A stretch of DNA of 10,223 nt from Erysipelotrichaceae bacterium (GTDB taxonomy: Bacteria; Bacillota_I; Bacilli_A; Erysipelotrichales; Erysipelotrichaceae), in contig JAEDOA010000049.1 of assembly GCA_016302195.1 (NCBI GenBank), positions 1 to 10,223 on the forward strand, in the 5' to 3' direction. The stretch's first letter is position 1. Each line of letters opens with the position of its first letter. Below the pieces are notes generated by a model, which worked only from the letters and a program-made list of their open reading frames with translations, did no database searches and was not told where the DNA came from. Position numbers and translations under genes: made by a program. This document shows positions 1 through 6,417 of this stretch, piece after piece.

Positions 1-510
1 TATCTTAATTTGGATATCAGCTCCCCCTTATCTTTAAAACAAATAGAAAAACAATTCAATTATCAAAATTGCACTGATTTTACCTATCTAAACGAAAGAT
101 TACTGTTTATAACAAATATTGATAAAATCACAGAATTCGAGCCTCCATATCCAATTGGTCAAACAATCATTAACAAGAAAGTTGTAGATGATTATTTAAC
201 AGATGATTCTGCTTTAGTTTATCTATCAGATAACGGTCTAGTAATAATCAGTGGCTGTAGCCACTCTGGAATATGTAACATCATTGAAAAAGCTAAAAGA
301 ATCACTAGACAAAACACAGTTCATGCCATTATAGGCGGTTTTCACTTGTTTGAAACAGATACAAGATTAGAAAAAACAATTCAATACTTTATTGATAACA
401 ACATCAAAGAGTTATATCCTTGTCATTGTGTCAGTTTACAAGCCAAAAGCAAAATGATAAACAATCTAAACGTCAAAGAAGTAGCTGTATCAATGCACTT
501 AGAGTTTTAA
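1..510 (+). CDS. Metallo-beta-lactamase-fold hydrolase, COG1237 type (3' part)
   Basis: The frame is open from the first base (TAT) to a TAA at 508-510, so this is the last 169 residues of a gene that starts outside the window; the TTG at 10 is only an internal codon. Visible family marks are GCSHSGICNI, IGGFHLF and LYPCHC, whose histidines match the downstream metal-ligand and active-site positions of COG1237 proteins (often named after the dihydropterin ribofuranosyl-aminobenzene phosphate synthase). The HxHxDH metal motif would lie upstream and cannot be checked. Substrate is unknown; members are cytoplasmic metal-dependent hydrolases, and the specific enzyme name carried by many entries is weakly supported. 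It converges on the leftward gene at 566 and shares a two-way terminator with it. Confidence 0.85.
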   Translation, partial: YLNLDISSPLSLKQIEKQFNYQNCTDFTYLNERLLFITNIDKITEFEPPYPIGQTIINKKVVDDYLTDDSALVYLSDNGLVIISGCSHSGICNIIEKAKRITRQNTVHAIIGGFHLFETDTRLEKTIQYFIDNNIKELYPCHCVSLQAKSKMINNLNVKEVAVSMHLEF

Positions 511-511
511 A

Positions 512-542
512 AAGTGTTATAGTTAAGAGATCTATAACACTT
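512..542. terminator. Bidirectional intrinsic terminator between convergent genes
   Basis: A perfect 11-base-pair inverted repeat, AAGTGTTATAG (512-522) and CTATAACACTT (532-542), encloses a 9-base loop. Read leftward, the stem is followed at once by TTTTTAAAA-like sequence, giving a good U-tract for the membrane-protein gene. Read rightward, the T-rich stretch (552-563) is less tightly placed but could serve the hydrolase gene. Confidence 0.75.
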
Positions 543-565
543 CCGACTTATTTTATCTTTTTGTT

Positions 566-856
566 CTATTTTGAAATACTATTGGCTTTGCGCTTATCAA
601 GTACTATATCAATAATTAATACTATCAACATAACAACTATTCCGATAGCTAACAAATATTTTTTATTCGTCATTACTGCCTGGGCAACAATATTTCCTGC
701 GCTATCTTCAAAATTAGTTACATATAAAGATTTACACTTCTCAAACCAGACAAGCAAACTTACGGATAGTAAACCAAGCGCAATATAATTATTAAAGTAT
801 TTTTTCTTATTGATAAATATCGATAACAAAATGTATATTACCGTAATGATAACCAT
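566..856 (-). CDS. Small membrane protein, C-terminal part of a frameshifted gene
   Basis: This is the longer open frame of a split gene: 96 residues from ATG 856 to TAG at 566. It contains hydrophobic segments at about residues 1-15, 24-38 and 68-87, a polar loop between the last two, and a lysine/arginine-rich tail, as in a small integral membrane protein. The ATG at 856 has no recognisable ribosome binding site. The same frame is open farther upstream (residues LFFQEIYLSFIDVKVLSL before this Met), and the nearby start at 981 has a strong GGAGGG but lies one base out of phase. Joining the two frames gives a 138-residue protein with an extra N-terminal membrane helix. I do not recognise the family. 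As the sequence stands the gene is either disrupted, recoded, or affected by a homopolymer sequencing error. Confidence 0.6.
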   Translation of the reverse strand: MVIITVIYILLSIFINKKKYFNNYIALGLLSVSLLVWFEKCKSLYVTNFEDSAGNIVAQAVMTNKKYLLAIGIVVMLIVLIIDIVLDKRKANSISK

Positions 857-876
857 TAATGATAAAACTTTTACAT

Positions 877-981
877 CTATAAAAGATAAATATATTTCTT
901 GAAAAAATAGCTAACACTAGCATAAAGCACATATAATAAACCTATAAGAATAAAAGATAAAATCAGTTTTACAATTTTCAT
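877..981 (-). other. 5' piece of the split membrane-protein gene, with RBS and slippery T6
   Basis: Reading leftward, GGAGGG sits 6 bases before ATG 981-979, the best initiation signal in the area. The frame encodes 34 residues, mostly one hydrophobic helix starting MKIVKLILSFILIGLL, then stops at TAG (879-877). Just before, at plus-strand A6 902-907, the in-frame codons read TAT TTT TTC, i.e. a U UUU UUC heptamer. A -1 slip there, or one more T in the run, continues as FFQEIYLSF into the frame of 566-856 and restores a 138-residue protein ending at 566 (417 bases after adding one, a multiple of three). Confidence 0.65.
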
Positions 982-1068
982 ATCAATCCCTCCATTGAGA
1001 ATATTTAGGTAAATAAATTGTTAGATTATTGTTGGCAATTAAATCATTACTTACAAAGCAAAATCTAA

Positions 1069-1098
1069 ATTATCTGTAAACAATGTTAGTTGGCTCAA
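1069..1098 (-). promoter_or_regulatory. Candidate proximal promoter with overlapping inverted repeat
   Basis: Leftward, TTGAGC (1098-1093) and GATAAT (1074-1069) are separated by 18 bases, a fair match to a sigma-A promoter about 80 bases before the start at 981. The -35 element overlaps a perfect inverted repeat TAGTTG-GCT-CAACTA (1087-1101), which could be an operator. In such AT-rich DNA chance matches are common, so this is tentative. Confidence 0.3.
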
Positions 1099-1214
1099 CT
1101 AGTGACATATTGAGACAATGCTAATCAAGATAATTTTTCCTTATTATTGAACCTAATTGGTTATGTGCCTGGTTCCATTTGCGTTTAAACTCCTCTCTCA
1201 CTATTTCTATCTAT

Positions 1215-1246
1215 ATTCTATCATATTATTATTATTATTTAGTCAA
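1215..1246 (-). promoter_or_regulatory. Candidate distal promoter with a trinucleotide repeat in the spacer
   Basis: Leftward, TTGACT (1246-1241, 5 of 6) is followed by TATGAT (1225-1220, 5 of 6) after 15 bases, or by TAGAAT (1220-1215, 5 of 6) after 20. The spacer is almost entirely an (AAT)n run. Neither spacing is the optimal 17, but one more repeat unit would give 18 to TATGAT. Transcripts from here would have a leader of over 200 bases before the start at 981, with only very short possible leader frames in it. Confidence 0.35.
1225..1239. repeat. (ATT)5 microsatellite
   Basis: Five uninterrupted ATT units lie in the 370-base gene-free stretch 982-1351. They fill most of the spacer of the candidate distal promoter described here. 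Apart from the two promoter candidates, this repeat, the inverted repeat at 1087-1101 and the queT terminator, I see nothing else convincing in that stretch. Confidence 0.8.
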
Positions 1247-1292
1247 CACATAGTTAACAATAACTTTCCTGTGTTTAATTTCGATAATAAAA

Positions 1293-1332
1293 AGTGAACT
1301 TTACATCCATCAATAAATGTGCAAAGTTCACT
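1293..1332 (-). terminator. Intrinsic terminator after queT
   Basis: AGTGAACTTT (1293-1302) pairs with AAAGTTCACT (1323-1332); ACAT and ATGT extend the stem past a 2-base bulge, leaving a 10-base loop. Read leftward, the stem is followed by TTTTATTAT, a usable U-tract, 20 bases after the queT stop. Read rightward, CCTTTTT follows a few bases later, so weak two-way action is possible. Confidence 0.75.
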
Positions 1333-1351
1333 ATGACCTTTTTAAAAATAA

Positions 1352-1834
1352 TTAATCTACGAATATTGAGTCTTTTCTTTTATTTAGAGCAGCTAACAAT
1401 ATTTGTCCTAAAATGCCACAGCTGATTATTTCACCAATGGCAACCGTTAATGTCATAAATCCAATTGTAAATGGTAAGCCATAACCGTACTTTAATACAT
1501 ATGGCACAATCAAGGCGTTAAATACAATAGGTGGTAATGAAGCAAGAAAACGATTCTGCTTTCTTAACAAATAGGTGAATATTGCTGCTAATAGTGTAGC
1601 AAGTGAGCCAAATACTACATCCAGTATAATGCTTCCCCCTAGCAAATTAGCAATAATACAACCGATAAACAGGCCTGGGATTGCCGCAGAAGTAAAGTAT
1701 GGCAAAATTGTTAATGCTTCAGCAACCCTAACCTGTACTTCTCCATAAGAGAATGGGCGTAAAGCAATACACAAGACCACATACATTGCTGCAATCATGA
1801 CAGCAGTAGTCAAATAACGAATGTTTTTTCTCAT
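1352..1834 (-). CDS. queT: QueT, ECF substrate-binding subunit for queuosine precursor
   Basis: A 160-residue, strongly hydrophobic protein with about five to six membrane helices. The N-terminal pattern LRPFSYGEVQVRVAEALTIL and the following LPYFTSAAIPGLFIGCIIANLLGG are typical of the QueT family (S component of an energy-coupling-factor transporter). It should bind and import a 7-deazaguanine such as preQ0 or preQ1 in the membrane together with the shared ECF A/A'/T module, which is not in this window. Length is normal for the family. The start at 1834 is fixed by AAAGGAG seven bases upstream. That ribosome binding site is part of a preQ1-I type riboswitch, which independently supports the substrate. 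The gene lies 84 bases after the MATE gene but has its own promoter and terminator. Confidence 0.93.
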   Translation of the reverse strand: MRKNIRYLTTAVMIAAMYVVLCIALRPFSYGEVQVRVAEALTILPYFTSAAIPGLFIGCIIANLLGGSIILDVVFGSLATLLAAIFTYLLRKQNRFLASLPPIVFNALIVPYVLKYGYGLPFTIGFMTLTVAIGEIISCGILGQILLAALNKRKDSIFVD

Positions 1835-1840
1835 AAAAAT

Positions 1841-1883
1841 CTCCTTTAGTTTTGTTTAGGGACAGGAAGGTCTCGAACTGTCC
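1841..1883 (-). promoter_or_regulatory. preQ1 riboswitch, class I, translational type
   Basis: In the RNA sense (leftward), GGACAG (1883-1878) pairs with CTGTCC (1865-1860) as P1. The loop UUCGAGA is followed by CCUU (1870-1867), which can pair with AAGG (1846-1843) across the A-rich tail CUAAACAAAACUA to form the H-type pseudoknot P2. The arrangement and the AACAAAAC tail closely resemble the known class I aptamers. The P2 strand AAGG is part of the queT ribosome binding site AAAGGAG, so ligand binding should hide it and lower translation of the transporter when preQ1 is plentiful. Identification rests on layout and motif recognition, not on a covariance search. Confidence 0.85.
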
Positions 1884-1900
1884 GTTTTTCAACGAGAATT

Positions 1901-1929
1901 AATATAACATTTACTAAGTTAAAAAGCAA
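1901..1929 (-). promoter_or_regulatory. Promoter of queT
   Basis: Leftward, TTGCTT (1929-1924) and TATATT (1906-1901) are spaced by 17 bases, and the -10 is preceded by TGT, an extended -10. Transcription would start about a dozen bases before the riboswitch. The -35 falls on the last codons of the MATE gene. Confidence 0.6.
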
Positions 1930-3214
1930 AGCTTTCTTTATTAACAACAAAACAAATGACTAAAGAAGTAAATTCCGACAACAAACAACTATACCAAATG
2001 TATTCAGCATCTAAAACCATACTTATTAAATACAAAAAGGCTACCGGAAGAATTATTCCTCTCAACAAAGAAATAACTAACGAAGCAAAAGATTTTTCCT
2101 CACTTGAGAAAAAAGCTGAAGTTATTACCACATTTCCCATAAAGATAAAGGCTAATGAGAACTTCTTTAGGGCATTTACAGTATACAGATAATTAGCACC
2201 ATCAACATCTATATAACAGCTCACAATTCCCTTTGACAATAACAAAACCATCAGCAAAGACAATAAAGACATTATCGTAGCTGTTACTCTACCATACTTC
2301 CTTACCTTATTATAATTTTGTATGTTATTTTGACCATGGTAATAGCTAAGCAAAGGACAAGTACCCTGATTAATCCCTACCATTATCATGAATACTATAT
2401 TGTAAACATACATAATAACTGAAAAGCTAACCAGTCCATCTGTTGACAACAACTGATCAATTTTAATATTAAAACAGGCTATCATTATTCCAGGCGATAA
2501 TTCAAAAATAGCATCAGCAAGACCTAGAGATAATTCCTTTTTTAGCTGTTCAAATGGGTAAGGCGGCTTTACAAACTTGTAATGAGATTTACCACTAAAG
2601 ACAAAGTGATAAAAGAAAAAGCTGAAAGTCACAAATTGAGATATACCGGTTGCTAGTGCTGCTCCTTTTATCCCCATATTCAATTGCCCCATAAAGATCG
2701 GATCCAGTATTATATTAAATATTGCTCCTAAACAAACCCCAATAATCGACTTATTAGGATAACCATCAGCCTTTAGTAAAACTTCAAAGTTGTAAGAAAC
2801 AATATAGAAGAAAACAAAACAAGATAAAATATGAATATATTGATAAACCATTTCATAAATATCTTTATTCGCCTTTAAAATATCCAATATCAGCTCTGTT
2901 TTCCAAAAGGAAAATATCGATATTATAATTGATAAAACCGATACTATTAATATCGACATAGTAAATACTTTATTTGAATTATCCAACTGATTTTTACCAC
3001 GATATATTGATGTAACAGTGCTACAACCAATCGCAAATAACACACCAAAGGCGAAAACTACTGTAACAAAGCTGCTGCTGACCGTCACTGCCGCTAAAGC
3101 ATTCTCCCCAACAAATCTTGCTACAAATATGCCATCAACTAAAGTATACAAATAAAAGGCGACCATCGATAATATCGAAGGAATAACATAACTTAAATAC
3201 TTTTTTAATAACAT
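1919..3214 (-). CDS. MATE family multidrug/metabolite exporter
   Basis: A 431-residue membrane protein with roughly twelve hydrophobic helices. The N-terminal part (LSYVIPSILSMVAFYLYTLVDGIFVARFVG, ENALAAVTV, GCSTVTSIYRGKN) and the mid-protein ADGYPNKS and NIILDPIFM-GIKGAALATGISQ segments are characteristic of the MATE superfamily, NorM/MepA-like branch. Members export cationic drugs or metabolites using a Na+ or H+ gradient; the substrate here is not evident. Length is usual for the family. AGGTGA precedes the ATG at 3214. It follows the HAD gene by 35 bases, so the two are probably co-transcribed. Its placement after a sugar PTS operon might be incidental or might serve to expel a by-product; that is inference. 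Confidence 0.9.
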   Translation of the reverse strand: MLLKKYLSYVIPSILSMVAFYLYTLVDGIFVARFVGENALAAVTVSSSFVTVVFAFGVLFAIGCSTVTSIYRGKNQLDNSNKVFTMSILIVSVLSIIISIFSFWKTELILDILKANKDIYEMVYQYIHILSCFVFFYIVSYNFEVLLKADGYPNKSIIGVCLGAIFNIILDPIFMGQLNMGIKGAALATGISQFVTFSFFFYHFVFSGKSHYKFVKPPYPFEQLKKELSLGLADAIFELSPGIMIACFNIKIDQLLSTDGLVSFSVIMYVYNIVFMIMVGINQGTCPLLSYYHGQNNIQNYNKVRKYGRVTATIMSLLSLLMVLLLSKGIVSCYIDVDGANYLYTVNALKKFSLAFIFMGNVVITSAFFSSEEKSFASLVISLLRGIILPVAFLYLISMVLDAEYIWYSCLLSEFTSLVICFVVNKESFAF

Positions 3215-3249
3215 TAACTTTACTTCACCTCTCTTTTTTAATTAGACAA

Positions 3250-3879
3250 TTATAAATCAATCTCAGAATAACTATAAATTTGTTTATCAGCACATGATGT
3301 ATTTTGATTGATAACAGATGCTTTTAATCCATAAGTGTAAATATTAGCTCTTTTTGCGGCTAAAATGCCATTATAAGCATCTTCAACAACAATCAGTTCT
3401 TTCTTATCAATTCCCAATTTTTCGGCAGCTGTATTATAGATTTGAGGATCAGGTTTGCTTTTTTCAAAATCATCTCCTGTTAATACAAACTGAAAATACT
3501 GTTCAATATTAAAATGCTTTATTAATTCCAACAAGTAATCCATCGCGCTAGAAGAAGCAACACACATCTTTATTTGCTTACTTTGACATTTCTTCATAAA
3601 ATCTTCAACACCTGGTATTAAAGAGAATCTATCTAACGTCTTGATATCGTTATATATCTCAGTTGCTTCTCTATTAATGATATCTAAATCATCGGTTATT
3701 TGATATTTTCTCTTTAATTCGATAACAATATCTTCCATTGACATACCTAATAAATAGCTTAGGTCTTTATAATCTGTTTCTATATTAAATTTACGCAAAT
3801 ACAGAATAATACTATCCAAAAATAATGGTTCGCTTTCTACAATAACTCCATCAAAATCAAATATTACTCCCTTTACCAT
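3250..3879 (-). CDS. HAD superfamily phosphatase/phosphomutase, beta-phosphoglucomutase-like
   Basis: A 209-residue cytoplasmic HAD hydrolase of subfamily IA. Motif I is FDFDG with nucleophile Asp8 and acid/base Asp10; motif II is the Ser in VASSS (about 109); motif III is Lys142 in SKPDP; motif IV is VVEDAYNG with Asp167. A helical cap occupies about residues 16-85. All catalytic residues are present, so an active phosphotransferase is expected, either a sugar-phosphate phosphatase or a beta-phosphoglucomutase-type enzyme; the two cannot be told apart by eye. AAGGAGG lies 7 bases before ATG 3879. It follows the PTS-btpA genes, which suggests work on the imported sugar phosphate, but a terminator-like hairpin lies just upstream, so linkage in expression is uncertain. 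Confidence 0.9.
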   Translation of the reverse strand: MVKGVIFDFDGVIVESEPLFLDSIILYLRKFNIETDYKDLSYLLGMSMEDIVIELKRKYQITDDLDIINREATEIYNDIKTLDRFSLIPGVEDFMKKCQSKQIKMCVASSSAMDYLLELIKHFNIEQYFQFVLTGDDFEKSKPDPQIYNTAAEKLGIDKKELIVVEDAYNGILAAKRANIYTYGLKASVINQNTSCADKQIYSYSEIDL

Positions 3880-3896
3880 AACATTACCTCCTTCAA

Positions 3897-3930
3897 AAAA
3901 TACAACGTAGTATTCACTCCGTTGTATTTT
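3897..3930 (-). terminator. Intrinsic terminator or attenuator just before the HAD gene
   Basis: AAAATACAACG (3897-3907) and CGTTGTATTTT (3920-3930) form a perfect 11-base-pair stem with a 12-base loop. Read leftward, the stem runs into TTTTTTG and then directly into the HAD gene's AAGGAGG. It should end most PTS-operon transcripts. Only about 15 bases separate it from the HAD start, too few for a promoter, so HAD-MATE expression needs read-through or a promoter upstream of the hairpin. Confidence 0.7.
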
Positions 3931-3959
3931 ATCATATTATTTATGTTGCTTTGAATATC

Positions 3960-3986
3960 ATCTATTTCAAAGATAATGAAATAGAT
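3960..3986 (-). other. Hairpin at the end of the BtpA-family gene, no U-tract
   Basis: ATCTATTTCA (3960-3969) and TGAAATAGAT (3977-3986) form a perfect 10-base-pair stem with a 7-base loop, beginning at the stop codon of the BtpA-family gene. No T-run follows in the leftward direction, so it is more likely an mRNA 3'-end protecting structure than a terminator. The true terminator-like hairpin follows about 30 bases later. Confidence 0.5.
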
Positions 3987-4792
3987 TAAATCTCTCCTCT
4001 ATACTCTCTAGCTACAGTCATTAATCTAGTAACTCGATCTTTATCAACAGGATTATAGAACTTGCCATCTACCTTTAGCCAGGTGCCTACTACACAACCA
4101 TCTGCGATTGATAATGTTGTTGCGACTGTTGTATCTTTTACACCATTTGACGCAAATACTGGTGTTTCTGTGGCTGACTTTGCTCTTGTAATCATTGAAT
4201 CATCAATTGGTCTGCCTGCCGTTACTCCATATACTAGTAATGCGCTTGGATTGATTGAGAATGATACGCTCTTTGCAACTTCTTCTATTGGTCTTTCTGC
4301 CAACTGTCTTGCGCCTTCTGGTACTAATGTTGCTAATGTATATACATTTTCACATCCTACATCGATTCTGTGTCTTTCAATTTCTCCCTGTGGGTAATTT
4401 GTTACTCCATAATCTCCTGAGTATGCTCCTGATAATGTTTCTCTGACAAATGCTGCCCCTGTTGCTGCTGCTAAGTCAAAGACTTTATATGGATCCATTG
4501 CTACATCTACTCCAAATGGTACCTTGATTTCTGATTTTAATTCTCCAATAATTCTTGCCATTGTTGCCAATGTTACTGGTCTTACTTCTGTTACGTATGG
4601 AATTGAGAATTCATTACAGAATAGTATTCCATCGATTCCGCCATCCTGCAATGCATGTAAGTCTGCTCTTGCTCTATCAATTACCTTTTGAATGCCTCCT
4701 GCCTTATCATATTTTGGGTCTGTTGGCATTGCCATTAAATGCATCATTCCGATTACTGGTTTATCAGTTCCGAATACTTCTTTCATCCACAT
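3986..4792 (-). CDS. BtpA/SgcQ family protein, predicted TIM-barrel
   Basis: A 268-residue soluble protein of the BtpA family (includes E. coli SgcQ and cyanobacterial BtpA). Recognisable blocks are KPVIGMMHLMAMP (11-23), GGIDGILFCNEFSIPY (51-66), VPFGVDVAMDP (91-101), GAAFVRET (112-119) and, near the C-terminus, PVFASNGVKD with ADGCVVGTWLK (211-240), the last resembling the phosphate-binding end of a beta/alpha barrel. Length is normal. The biochemical activity of the family is not established; next to PTS genes, as with sgcQ, a role in handling a sugar or sugar phosphate is a reasonable inference. ATG 4792 is chosen because AAGGAGG lies 8-9 bases upstream; the ATG at 4786 is spaced too far. 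It is the fifth gene of the PTS operon, separated from IID by a hairpin. Confidence 0.88.
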   Translation of the reverse strand: MWMKEVFGTDKPVIGMMHLMAMPTDPKYDKAGGIQKVIDRARADLHALQDGGIDGILFCNEFSIPYVTEVRPVTLATMARIIGELKSEIKVPFGVDVAMDPYKVFDLAAATGAAFVRETLSGAYSGDYGVTNYPQGEIERHRIDVGCENVYTLATLVPEGARQLAERPIEEVAKSVSFSINPSALLVYGVTAGRPIDDSMITRAKSATETPVFASNGVKDTTVATTLSIADGCVVGTWLKVDGKFYNPVDKDRVTRLMTVAREYRGEI

Positions 4793-4820
4793 ATTAGTTT
4801 TCCTCCTTAATCAAATATTG

Positions 4821-4848
4821 AAGCAGTATACCTATCGATATACTGCTT
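4821..4848 (-). other. Intercistronic hairpin between PTS IID and the BtpA-family gene
   Basis: AAGCAGTATA (4821-4830) and TATACTGCTT (4839-4848) form a perfect 10-base-pair stem with an 8-base loop. In the leftward (operon) direction no U-tract follows, so transcription should continue into the BtpA-family gene, and the hairpin more likely guards or punctuates the mRNA. In the rightward direction ATTTTTTATAG follows, so it could stop antisense transcripts entering the PTS genes. Confidence 0.55.
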
Positions 4849-4853
4849 ATTTT

Positions 4854-5663
4854 TTATAGTATTCCTAAGAAATAACAAGCAAATCCTACTACGAATAAGC
4901 CAATTATTATTTTCCAAACTGATGTGCCTTTTCTCAAAAAGCCGAATATACTCAAGGTTGCTACTGCACCAAGCAAATTTGGAGCGATTTCATTTAATAA
5001 GTCCTGAATAACAACATCTTTGATTACTAATGAAGTTTCGATTCCAACATTTGTAATAATCATTGCACCAGCAATAGTCATACCAACTAAGCCTAAGCAG
5101 TCTGTTAATTTATGAAGAATATTTGGATCTGTTATCTTATCCAAAACATTTTTACCAACCTTATATCCTTGTGAGAAGGTAAAGTAACCTATTCCTAAAA
5201 TATAAGCACTATATAACAAGAAGAATAGAATTGGGGCAAATGTATATCCATCTAAAGCCATATTCACTGTGATAGCTAGTAATACAACTTTGATTAATCC
5301 CTGTGTAACAGTATCACCAACACCTGCTAAAGGTCCCATTAAGCCGATTTTTATATTATTGATTAAATCGTCTGTAATAGGCATGCCGTTTGCTCTATCC
5401 TCTTCCATAGAAGCTACAATACCAGGAATAAATGCACCCCAGTTATTTTCAGTATTGAAGAATACCATGTGTCGCTTCATTGCTGCGGCTCTTTCTTCTT
5501 TTGTATCGTACAATCTATTGATAACTGGAGACATTGAAATACAGAAGCCTAATGACATCAGTCTTTCATAACTTAAACATACCTCAGTTTGAGTTTCCCA
5601 TAACAAGAAAGTTTTTATTAAATCTGATTTAGTTAGTTTCTTTTTGTTTACCTGTTCAGTCAT
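4854..5663 (-). CDS. PTS mannose/fructose/sorbose family, IID component
   Basis: A 269-residue EIID subunit, which together with IIC forms the membrane channel of a mannose-family PTS. Typical features are the N-terminal LTKSDLIKTFLLW, the block CISMSPVINRLYDTKEERAAAMKRHMVFFNTE (about 42-73), GAFIPGIVASMEE, and IKIGLMGPLAGVGDTVTQG (about 106-124), then hydrophobic segments and a C-terminal membrane anchor. All expected blocks are present and the length is normal. Its ATG at 5663 is one base after the IIC stop, and its AAGGAGG lies inside the last codons of IIC, so translation is probably coupled. The specific sugar cannot be read from the sequence. Confidence 0.95.
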   Translation of the reverse strand: MTEQVNKKKLTKSDLIKTFLLWETQTEVCLSYERLMSLGFCISMSPVINRLYDTKEERAAAMKRHMVFFNTENNWGAFIPGIVASMEEDRANGMPITDDLINNIKIGLMGPLAGVGDTVTQGLIKVVLLAITVNMALDGYTFAPILFFLLYSAYILGIGYFTFSQGYKVGKNVLDKITDPNILHKLTDCLGLVGMTIAGAMIITNVGIETSLVIKDVVIQDLLNEIAPNLLGAVATLSIFGFLRKGTSVWKIIIGLFVVGFACYFLGIL

Positions 5664-5664
5664 A

Positions 5665-6402
5665 TTATTTAGCCTCCTTACTACTCATCATATTCCAGTA
5701 AATTAGCACACAAGCAACCGCAAACATCGCAGTTCCGATAATTGATAAGCCAAAATAACCAGCAAGAATGTAACCCAATAAAGCAAAAGCAACAAATTTC
5801 TTGTTATAAACAGCCCTAAACATCATACCAATTCCTAGAGCTGGTAATAACATACCTGTTACTGCTAAGCCACCATCTACCCACGCAGGAAGAGCAGCCA
5901 TGAATGTTTCCAAGTATTCTCCACCCCAGTAAACTGCAACGAATGCTGGTATACCGTATAGAATAGTTGAACTAAATAGTGGCAATAACCAGTTATAAAT
6001 CCATAAGTTCTTCGTTTCTCCCTTTTCAACATACTTATCTGCCATATGAACAAATGCAGCATTAATTGACATATACAAGTTATTTGAAACAAGACCGATT
6101 GAACCTACCGCAATAGCAACACTGACTGCCACATTTGGTTCCATATGAGCAACAATAGCTATGGCAGGAGCAATATATCCAGCAAATGTGAAATCATAAG
6201 CCGTTACACCACCAACCTGAATTTGGCCCATATAGATTAATTGAATTGTTGCAGATATAATAACACCTGTTTGCCAATCTCCTAAAATCAATCCTACAAT
6301 ACTTCCAGCAACAAATGGTTGCATCTGAACTGTCCACATTGCATATTCGCATGCCCAACTGAATGATGCAAATAGCGCAACTAATAGTGCTTTAATAAAC
6401 AT
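5665..6402 (-). CDS. PTS mannose/fructose/sorbose family, IIC component
   Basis: A 245-residue polytopic membrane protein, the sugar-binding half of the mannose-family permease. Family signatures include PFVAGSIVGLILGDWQTGVIISATIQLIYMG (about 29-59), the following QIQVGGVTAYDFTFAGYIAPAIAI, and LLPALGIGMMFRAVYNKK (185-202). About seven to eight hydrophobic segments are visible. ATG 6402 is preceded by AAGGGAG at about 9 bases and follows the IIB stop by 15 bases. It sits between IIB and IID in the usual order of this family. Confidence 0.95.
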   Translation of the reverse strand: MFIKALLVALFASFSWACEYAMWTVQMQPFVAGSIVGLILGDWQTGVIISATIQLIYMGQIQVGGVTAYDFTFAGYIAPAIAIVAHMEPNVAVSVAIAVGSIGLVSNNLYMSINAAFVHMADKYVEKGETKNLWIYNWLLPLFSSTILYGIPAFVAVYWGGEYLETFMAALPAWVDGGLAVTGMLLPALGIGMMFRAVYNKKFVAFALLGYILAGYFGLSIIGTAMFAVACVLIYWNMMSSKEAK

Positions 6403-6417
6403 ATACTCTTCTCCCTT

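Noticed and set aside
420..788. Plus-strand open frame overlapping the end of the hydrolase and the membrane-protein gene
   Set aside because: It crosses a terminator hairpin, has no start signal, and shows no family resemblance; a shadow of the two convergent genes.
1142..1180. Possible leader peptide (ATG GAA CCA GGC ACA TAA, minus strand) and GAACC/GGTTC hairpin
   Set aside because: Five codons with a loosely spaced GGAG and a 5-base stem are within chance for this AT-rich leader.
1956..2192. Plus-strand frame inside the MATE gene
   Set aside because: Antisense to a well-supported gene, with a charged composition and no family match.
4062..4797. Plus-strand open frames opposite the BtpA-family gene
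   Set aside because: Low-complexity Leu/Ser/Thr-rich products opposite a clear family member, without ribosome binding sites; shadows.
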